Source: Scytonema millei VB511283 (GTDB taxonomy: Bacteria > Cyanobacteriota > Cyanobacteriia > Cyanobacteriales > Chroococcidiopsidaceae). Taken from it: a stretch of 64,000 nucleotides of DNA. Below, in pieces: positions 58,285 through 64,000 of the stretch. Location of the stretch: NCBI RefSeq assembly GCF_000817735.3, contig NZ_JTJC03000001.1, positions 1,544,632 through 1,608,631 on the forward strand, given 5' to 3'. A program made the translations under genes and the position numbers. The number at the start of each line of letters is the position of its first letter. Position 1 is the stretch's first letter. The notes below the pieces were generated by a model, which searched no databases, was not told the DNA's origin, and saw only the letters and a list, made by a program, of their open reading frames with translations.

Positions 58285-58586
58285 ATCAGTTGTCAGTTAT
58301 CAGTTATTAGTTATCAGTTGTCAGTGACTAGTGAGTAGAACAAAACTCCGAAGCTAGTCACCAGTCACTAACCATTAACTACTCACTGCTCGTTACTCGC
58401 CTCTTCTGCCAGAAGTGTATCGTAGTGAGGGGGATTGTGTGTAAGGTGAGATCGCCTTAGATTAGCAAATCGCCACAGCTACAAGAGTATTAAAATAAAA
58501 CAGTTATCAGTGAAGAGTAATGCGTGAGAAGAAGCAAGAAGTTGTTTACTTACGACTTACGACTTACGACTTATGACTTACGGCGT
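58285..58586. repeat. repeat-rich leader upstream of P450
   Basis: CAGTTGTCAGTTATCAG, GTGACTAGTGAGTAG and finally ACTTACGACTTACGACTTACG (58550-58580) words. The last are in frame with the P450 gene and account for its apparent N-terminal extension. Confidence 0.75.
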
Positions 58587-59993
58587 ATGCGATTACCTGA
58601 TGGTCCGAGTGGTCCGCCTTGGCTGCGGAGATTGAGATTTATTAATTGGATCTTACGCCCGTTTGAGGTGATGGAAGCACGGGCGAAGAAGTATGGCGAT
58701 ATTTTTGCGATCGCCAAAAATGCCTCGCCGTCGATGGTATATTTAAGCAATCCAGCGGCGATCGAACAAGTTTTAGGTGCAAATCCAGAGTTTTTTGATA
58801 CTAATAGCGGTAATGATATTTTACTACCGTTATTAGGAGCTAATTCGCTGATTTTACTCGGCGGGATGAAACATCAGCGTCAGCGTAAGTTATTAATGCC
58901 ACCCTTTCACGGCGATCGCTTGCGGACTTACGGACAAACTATTTGGGATATTACGGCACAAGTTACCAGTCAGTGGCAAGTAGGGCAATCGATAACCGTT
59001 CGTGCTGCGACACAAGAAATCTCGATGCGCGTCATCCTCAGCGCTGTTTTTGGTTTGGATGGTGGAGAACGTTACGATCGCCTGCGAAAACTGCTAACCT
59101 CCCTGTTAGAAACCGTCAGTTCCCCTGTAAGTTCGATGGTGCTATTCTTTCCATCCCTACAAAAAGATTGGGGTAAGTGGAGTCCTTGGGGACAGTTTTT
59201 GCAAAGGAAACAGCAAATCGACGATCTGTTAGTTGCAGAAATTCAACAAAGACGTGTAGAGATGTTACAGGCAACGTCTTTACAGCGCGATGATATTCTT
59301 TCCTTACTGCTAGCCGCGCGAGATGAAACGGGTCAACCCATGACCGACGAGGAATTGCGCGACGAACTGCTAACTTTATTATTTGCCGGACACGAAACAA
59401 CTGCTTCAGCACTTGCCTGGGCATTATATTGGCTCGATCGCCTGCCGGAAGTCAAAGAAAAGTTACAAGCGGAAATAGACTCCTTGGGAACTAATCCCGA
59501 TCTGAGTGCGATCGCTAAATTACCTTACTTGAATGCTGTTTGTTGCGAAACCCTCCGCATTTACCCAATCGCGATCAGTCCCTTCCCGCGTATTCTGAAA
59601 GTTCCAATGGAAATTGGCGGCTATCAGTTGGAGTCAGGTGCGATCGTGGTGATTTCTATTTATCTCACCCACCAGCGCGAGGATCTGTATCCTTATCCCA
59701 AACAATTCATTCCAGAACGCTTTTTAGAACGACAATTTTCTCCTTACGAGTATTTACCCTTTGGTGGTAGCAATCGCCGCTGTATCGGTGCAGCTTTTGC
59801 CTTATTTGAAATGAAATTAGTATTAGCAAATATCCTGTCGAATTACGATCTCAAATTAGCTAGTAATCGTCCTGTCAAACCAACTCGTCGCGGTTTAACA
59901 GTAGCTCCGCCAGCCAATATGAAAATGGTCGTCCAGCAAAAGTCAAACGTGAAAAGTCAAAATTCAAAAGTATTGCTGACGAGCGATCGCTAA
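58587..59993 (+). CDS. cytochrome P450 (CYP110-like)
   Basis: A 468-aa P450 from ATG 58587 (MRLPDGPSGPPWLRRL). The I-helix oxygen-binding motif is LLFAGHETTASAL, the K-helix ETLR, the PERF region PERFLERQFSPY, and the heme-ligand loop FGGSNRRCIGAAFA with Cys399. CYP110 members hydroxylate fatty acids and alkanes in cyanobacteria; this is the likely class. ATGs further upstream lie in ACTTACG repeats. The last residues (VKSQNSKVLLTSDR) are encoded by an AAAAGTCAAAATTC-type repeat. Confidence 0.92.
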   Translation: MRLPDGPSGPPWLRRLRFINWILRPFEVMEARAKKYGDIFAIAKNASPSMVYLSNPAAIEQVLGANPEFFDTNSGNDILLPLLGANSLILLGGMKHQRQRKLLMPPFHGDRLRTYGQTIWDITAQVTSQWQVGQSITVRAATQEISMRVILSAVFGLDGGERYDRLRKLLTSLLETVSSPVSSMVLFFPSLQKDWGKWSPWGQFLQRKQQIDDLLVAEIQQRRVEMLQATSLQRDDILSLLLAARDETGQPMTDEELRDELLTLLFAGHETTASALAWALYWLDRLPEVKEKLQAEIDSLGTNPDLSAIAKLPYLNAVCCETLRIYPIAISPFPRILKVPMEIGGYQLESGAIVVISIYLTHQREDLYPYPKQFIPERFLERQFSPYEYLPFGGSNRRCIGAAFALFEMKLVLANILSNYDLKLASNRPVKPTRRGLTVAPPANMKMVVQQKSNVKSQNSKVLLTSDR

Positions 59994-60009
59994 GCTACCA
60001 AGATGACAG

Positions 60010-60525
60010 TCAAAAACTTAAATAATGCATTAACTGGGCAATAATTTGACCTGGAAGGGACAATCGTTTTTGAAAATCAACTAAATTTCGATAAGCACCA
60101 GCCATCTGACGATTTTCTACAACTGCTTGCGCTAATGCCAGATCCATAGTGGGAATTTGGATTAAATCTTCTACTGTCGCTGTATTAGGATTGAGGCGAA
60201 GAAGAGGAGAAGTCTCTGCATCGTAGTAACAGAATTTGAGGATTGGTGTCAAGGGTGCGAGGCGTTGTACGGGAACGCTCAAAGCAGCGGCAATATCTTC
60301 AATACAATAAAACTGTACCCCAGCATGGCTGAGTTGAACGAGCGATCGCGCTTGATGTATGGAAAGTCCCGGTAGCCTCAACCAGTCATCTACCGTTGCT
60401 TGGTTGACATCAATCTGAATTCCTAAAGACACCGCCACAGCAATTTCTTCTAACGATTGCAAGCGATAGTAAGGATCGTTCAGCAATCGATTGCGGATCG
60501 TTTGAATTTGCAGCCAGCTTAACAT
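60010..60525 (-). CDS. helix-hairpin-helix domain protein (ComEA-like)
   Basis: A 171-aa protein with two or three HhH modules: DVNQATVDDWLRLPGLSIHQ, FYCIEDIAAALSVPVQRLAP and LNPNTATVEDLIQIPTMDLA. The spacing is that of ComEA/ComE operon protein 1-type DNA-binding repeats, but no signal peptide is seen, so a cytosolic role is likely. Convergent with the P450 gene, with a 16-bp gap. Confidence 0.78.
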   Translation of the reverse strand: MLSWLQIQTIRNRLLNDPYYRLQSLEEIAVAVSLGIQIDVNQATVDDWLRLPGLSIHQARSLVQLSHAGVQFYCIEDIAAALSVPVQRLAPLTPILKFCYYDAETSPLLRLNPNTATVEDLIQIPTMDLALAQAVVENRQMAGAYRNLVDFQKRLSLPGQIIAQLMHYLSF

Positions 60526-60608
60526 TGGGGAGTCGGTTATCAGTTATCAGTTGTCAGTTATCAGTTATCAGTTACTTCCGACTTCCGAGGTCCGACTTCC
60601 GATTTATT

Positions 60609-61052
60609 TCAAATACTATCTAACAACTGGCGACGTTTTTGCTCGAATTCGTATTCCGAGATTAACCCCTCTTGGCGGAGATTGTCTAATTCTCTCATGG
60701 CATCTGCGATCGCGCTGACTCGGTCTGGTATGACTGTAGTTGAGGGACGCTTCGATAAAATGGAAAAATTGGCAAGATTAGTCACGTTCGTTCCAGACAT
60801 GCCTAATTCACCGAATTCAGAATTAAAGTTGAGGTCAAACTCCTCACTGTCTTGTACTAAATACCAAAACCCTTCAATGGCACTAGCTACGCGGGGTATA
60901 GGTGTCCATGAGAGCAATAGATACAGCAATCCCCACAAAGGCTGTCCTAAATAAAACTTGTGCAATCCAGCAATTGGCATCGGCAACACCGTACAGGCAA
61001 AAGCCAGAGTAGCAGCAACTTTACGATTTTTTTGTTGGCTGACGATGCTCAT
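60609..61052 (-). CDS. TM2-domain protein with SHOCT-like tail
   Basis: A 147-aa protein. A TM2 hairpin of two helices (about residues 10-60) contains the GLHKFYLGQPLWGLLYLLLS motif. A polar linker follows and then an amphipathic C-terminal helix LRQEGLISEYEFEQKRRQLL typical of SHOCT domains. Probably a membrane adaptor; the role is unknown. Confidence 0.82.
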   Translation of the reverse strand: MSIVSQQKNRKVAATLAFACTVLPMPIAGLHKFYLGQPLWGLLYLLLSWTPIPRVASAIEGFWYLVQDSEEFDLNFNSEFGELGMSGTNVTNLANFSILSKRPSTTVIPDRVSAIADAMRELDNLRQEGLISEYEFEQKRRQLLDSI

Positions 61053-61339
61053 GAGGACAACTCCAGAGGAAAAGAGGGGATTAAAAGTATTTTGTCAAGG
61101 CAGCGATCGCTTTTTTAACTACCTTACCTTCTACCTTCTATATTATTCATTCCCTTATCAGTAGAGAGTGACTAGTAACTAGTGGCTGGCGACTAGAAAA
61201 GATTCTAGCTACTAGCCACTCACCACCAGCCACTCACAAATGACCAATGACTGCTGTATTAAATTGTCGTCTAAACTAGAATGATATTAGACGTATCTAT
61301 AAAAACTCTGAGTGCCTCACTCAAATAATTACAAGTGCT

Positions 61340-61663
61340 ATGGGATTTTTTGATTCTGATATAGTTCAACAGGAAGCCAAACAGCTGTTTGAGGATTATC
61401 AAGCGCTGATCAAGCTGGGGAACAGCTACGGCAAATTTGACCGCGAAGGAAAAAAGCTATACATCGATCAAATGGAAGCCATGATGGAGCGCTATCGGAT
61501 TTTTATGAAGCGCTTTGAACTTTCAGAAGATTTCATGGCACAAATGACGGTAGAACAACTTAAGACTCAGCTCAATCAGTTTGGGATCACGCCGCAGCAA
61601 ATGTTCGAGCAAATGCATAATACTTTGGAGCGGATGAAAGCAGAGCTAGAGAATCAGTCCTAA
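61340..61663 (+). CDS. DUF1825 family protein
   Basis: A 107-aa soluble, mostly helical protein (FFDSDIVQQEAKQLFEDYQA; YRIFMKRFELSEDFMAQMTV; LEQ-type end QLNQFGITPQQMFEQM). The pattern is that of the cyanobacteria-specific DUF1825 family. Function is unknown. Single gene, no strong Shine-Dalgarno. Confidence 0.85.
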   Translation: MGFFDSDIVQQEAKQLFEDYQALIKLGNSYGKFDREGKKLYIDQMEAMMERYRIFMKRFELSEDFMAQMTVEQLKTQLNQFGITPQQMFEQMHNTLERMKAELENQS

Positions 61664-61788
61664 CTAGGGGTAAGTCGTAAGTCAGAAACCTTTTGCCTTT
61701 CTCGCTGACAACTGACAACTGATAACTGATAACTGATAACTGGTCGCTGTTCTAGCCCCTTTGTGGTAGTTTTAAGCACGAGGATGAA

Positions 61789-62763
61789 ATGGAGTTAGAC
61801 GTGCAACCAAAAGTAATTATTCACGGTGGTGCAGGCAGTTCGTTACACGGTAAAGGAGGAGTGGAAGCAGTCAGGCGATCGCTCTACCCGGTTATTGAAG
61901 AGGTTTATGCTTTATTGCTAGAAGGAAAGAGTGCTTGCGAGGCAGTGGTACGCGGTTGTCAGATGCTAGAAGACGATCCCTTGTTTAATGCTGGAACAGG
62001 ATCGGTGTTGCAATCGGACGGACAAATTCGCATGAGTGCGGCGCTGATGGATGGCATTGCTCAAAGATTTAGCGGTACGATCAATGTCTCGCGAGTCCAG
62101 CATCCAATCGAACTAGCATTGTATTTACAAAGCTCCCCCGATCGCGTGTTGTCAGACTTTGGGGCAGCAGAACTATTGCGAGAACTGCAACTGCCTAGCT
62201 ACGATCCGATTACAGAGCGCCGTCTCAATGAATGGCTGCAAGAAAGGCAGGAAAATTTCACAAAGACGATGGCGGCGGTAGTGGCAGAAGTCGGGGTAGG
62301 AGATGATGCAGATACCACAGTTGTCGATACGAGTGCTAGACGGGGGACAATCGGCGTAGTGGTGCTAGATAGCCAAGGAAAGCTAGCATCTGGTACGTCT
62401 ACAGGTGGTAAGGGGTTTGAACGCATCGGACGTGTCAGCGATTCTGCCATGCCTGCGGGAAATTATGCTACAGCACACGCCGCCGTAAGCTGTACGGGAA
62501 TTGGCGAAGACATTATCGATGAGTGTTTGGCAGCGCGGATCGTCGTCCGCGTCACGGATGGTATGTCTTTGATAGATGCGATGCAACGCACGTTTACTGA
62601 AGCCAGCGATCGCCAGCGAGATTTAGGGGCGATCGCCCTTGATGCTTCTGGTGCGATCGCTTGGGGAAAAACCAGCGATGTGATTTTAGCTGCTTTCCAC
62701 GATGGCAACAAGATTGCTGACACTTTAGAGTTGCCCGTGGGGACGCAGGTTGGTTGTATTTGA
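61789..62763 (+). CDS. iaaA: isoaspartyl peptidase / plant-type L-asparaginase
   Basis: A 324-aa Ntn hydrolase. The N terminus IIHGGAGSSL and ACEAVVRGCQMLEDDPLFNA are family marks. The autoproteolysis site and nucleophile is Thr187 in ARRGTIGVVVLDSQG, followed by KLASGTSTGGKGFERIGRVS and GNYATAHAAVSCTGIGE. It cleaves itself into two subunits and hydrolyses beta-aspartyl peptides and asparagine. Length is normal for the family. Confidence 0.94.
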   Translation: MELDVQPKVIIHGGAGSSLHGKGGVEAVRRSLYPVIEEVYALLLEGKSACEAVVRGCQMLEDDPLFNAGTGSVLQSDGQIRMSAALMDGIAQRFSGTINVSRVQHPIELALYLQSSPDRVLSDFGAAELLRELQLPSYDPITERRLNEWLQERQENFTKTMAAVVAEVGVGDDADTTVVDTSARRGTIGVVVLDSQGKLASGTSTGGKGFERIGRVSDSAMPAGNYATAHAAVSCTGIGEDIIDECLAARIVVRVTDGMSLIDAMQRTFTEASDRQRDLGAIALDASGAIAWGKTSDVILAAFHDGNKIADTLELPVGTQVGCI

Positions 62764-62917
62764 GGGAGCAGGGAGCAGGGAGCAGGGAGCGCAAGGTTGC
62801 TGAGGAAGCTGAGGGAGCAAGACAATTCACGCATTCACGCATTAATTCCGAATTCCGAATTCCGAATTCTCTCCACTACACCCCACACCCTATTTACTAC
62901 TAGTCACCAGCCACTAG
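62764..62917. repeat. repeat tract between convergent genes
   Basis: GGGAGCAGGGAGCAGGGAGC, GAGCGCAAGGTTGCTGAGG, TCACGCATTCACGCATT, CCGAATTCCGAATTCCG and CACCAGCCACTAGTCACC words, all repeated elsewhere in the window. Confidence 0.85.
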
Positions 62918-64000
62918 TCACCGATCGCTCCCTCGATTCAGCCTCCAGCCAGGTTTGACGACCTGACGCGATCTGGCAATAACCAAACAATCGTCGGGTA
63001 CGTCTTCGGTAATAGTCGAGCCTGCGGCAATGTTGACATCCTGTCCGATCTCGATTGGAGCGACGAGGACGCTATCAGCACCTGTTTTGCTGCGATCGCC
63101 AATTTTAGTCGGATGCTTTTTTACGCCATCGTAGTTAGCTGTAATTGTACCGCAACCGATATTAACTTTTTCTCCAATGGTGGCATCACCTAGATATGAT
63201 AAATGGGCGGCTTTGGTTTCTGCCCCTAATTTCGTATTTTTCAATTCCACAAAATTACCAATCCGACAACCCGCACCAACTTCAACCTGACCTCGTAGGT
63301 GAGCGTAGGGACCGATTTGAGTTTCAGCACCGACGATACTGTTGCTGACGACAGAATACATCGCCGTGACGTTTTCGCCAATTTGACTATTTTCTATGAG
63401 ACTACCTGGTCCAATCCGACAGCCAGAGGCGATCGCGGTTTGACCCCGGAGGTGGGTTTGTGGCTCAATGACAACATCTGGTTGAATCTTTACCGTGTCG
63501 TCAATTGTGACACTAGCTGGATCGATTAGAGTGACTCCTGCTGACATCCAATAGGACTTGATGCGTCTTTGTAAAATCTCGTAGGCAGTTGCTAATTGTT
63601 CGCGATCGTTGACTCCCAAAATTTCTTGTTCGTCTTCGATATCAACTGCCATCGCGGGTTGGAGTAAATTTACAGCGTCTGTCAAATAGTATTCTTTTTG
63701 GTCGTTGTTTGCTTGTAGTTGCGGTAATACCTTCGCTAAATCTTGCCAGCGAAAACAGTATACCCCAGCGTTAACGCGACGATTTTGCTTTTGAGCTGCG
63801 CTACAATCGCGATCTTCAATAATTTGTTGGACGATGTTTTGACCGTTACAAAATACCCGTCCGTAACCTTGAGGATCGGAGAGTTGAGCTGTGAGAATGG
63901 TAGCAGCATGTTGGTGCTGTTTGTGGGTCTGAATCAACCGCTCTAGAGTTTGGGGTCGTAACAGGGGAACGTCGCCATTCAACACCAATAAATCCCCTTC
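62918..64000 (-). CDS. glmU: bifunctional UDP-GlcNAc pyrophosphorylase / GlcN-1-P acetyltransferase GlmU (5' end outside the window)
   Basis: At least 360 C-terminal codons of GlmU. The uridylyltransferase domain survives from [20 protein letters not shown] to the [16 protein letters not shown] region. Then comes the left-handed beta-helix acetyltransferase domain with [57 protein letters not shown] and [19 protein letters not shown]. It makes UDP-GlcNAc for peptidoglycan and LPS. The first about 95 residues lie beyond position 64000. The final residues GSDR are near a CACCGATCGC repeat. Confidence 0.95.
   Translation of the reverse strand, partial: EGDLLVLNGDVPLLRPQTLERLIQTHKQHQHAATILTAQLSDPQGYGRVFCNGQNIVQQIIEDRDCSAAQKQNRRVNAGVYCFRWQDLAKVLPQLQANNDQKEYYLTDAVNLLQPAMAVDIEDEQEILGVNDREQLATAYEILQRRIKSYWMSAGVTLIDPASVTIDDTVKIQPDVVIEPQTHLRGQTAIASGCRIGPGSLIENSQIGENVTAMYSVVSNSIVGAETQIGPYAHLRGQVEVGAGCRIGNFVELKNTKLGAETKAAHLSYLGDATIGEKVNIGCGTITANYDGVKKHPTKIGDRSKTGADSVLVAPIEIGQDVNIAAGSTITEDVPDDCLVIARSRQVVKPGWRLNRGSDR

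Noticed and set aside
1-64000. tRNA or rRNA genes
   Set aside because: No cloverleaf with a GTTCRA-type T loop and no conserved rRNA word was noticed on reading; a tRNAscan run would be decisive.

Overview
The window is chromosomal DNA from an oxygenic cyanobacterium. It carries psbO, two psaK genes, ycf54, a CRR6-type NDH maturation factor, a COP23-domain gene, a group 3 sigma factor of the SigF type and a CYP110-like P450. The octamer GCGATCGC (HIP1) is scattered throughout, and intergenic gaps are full of short low-complexity repeats (TTATCAG-, GGGAGCA-, CCAACTA- and CACCCCA-type). That style resembles large-genome Chroococcidiopsis/Gloeocapsa-type cyanobacteria, but sequence alone cannot fix the genus. 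Most genes are housekeeping genes in short or single-gene units. No rRNA, tRNA or CRISPR array was seen.

Layout. 0-8 kb: a decayed histidine-kinase end, a DoxX protein, a family 2 glycosyltransferase, then a same-strand run of four predicted exported or membrane-anchored proteins (M48 protease, COP23, coiled coil, methyltransferase), and a GNAT and a pentapeptide protein. 8-19 kb: glycogen-debranching-type amylase, 2-Cys peroxiredoxin, a metacaspase-like protein, pdxJ, ycf54, a DUF212 protein, crtE, folD, an OB-fold-like lipoprotein and a Nudix hydrolase. 19-22 kb: an EamA exporter followed by two broken genes, one a DUF262/DUF1524 (GmrSD-like) gene with a single in-frame amber codon. 22-31 kb: mutS, a phosphoesterase, and the GNAT-ruvX-DUF3727-mltG group. 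31-39 kb: psbO, sigF with a proline-rich lipoprotein, hisS, and a pair of paralogous unknown membrane proteins. 39-47 kb: proB, a YqeG-type phosphatase, trpF, tandem psaK, a site-2 protease, ispD and a family 9 glycosyltransferase. 47-57 kb: CRR6, a scar with transposase and amylase fragments, a baeRF protein, an acyl-CoA-dehydrogenase/PIG-L/methyltransferase operon, a RemA-like protein, a spore-photolyase-family protein, and a small plasmid- or phage-like operon. 57-64 kb: PsiE, DUF1614, P450, HHH, TM2, DUF1825, isoaspartyl peptidase and the 3' part of glmU.

The most unusual theme is that the same repeats that fill intergenic gaps also sit in frame inside genes. They occur in mutS (just before Walker A), the debranching enzyme, ispD and a PIG-L deacetylase, and they form N- or C-terminal extensions of other ORFs (proB, ruvX, pdxJ, the pentapeptide protein, P450). 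A second signal is the paralogous membrane-protein pair at 36.8-38.9 kb. Both genes are preceded, at a similar distance, by TTAA-core direct repeats with an 11-bp period that resemble a Pho box. A third is the tandem psaK pair, both apparently starting at TTG with identical Shine-Dalgarno spacing.

All functions are assigned from motifs and remembered family features. No database search was run.
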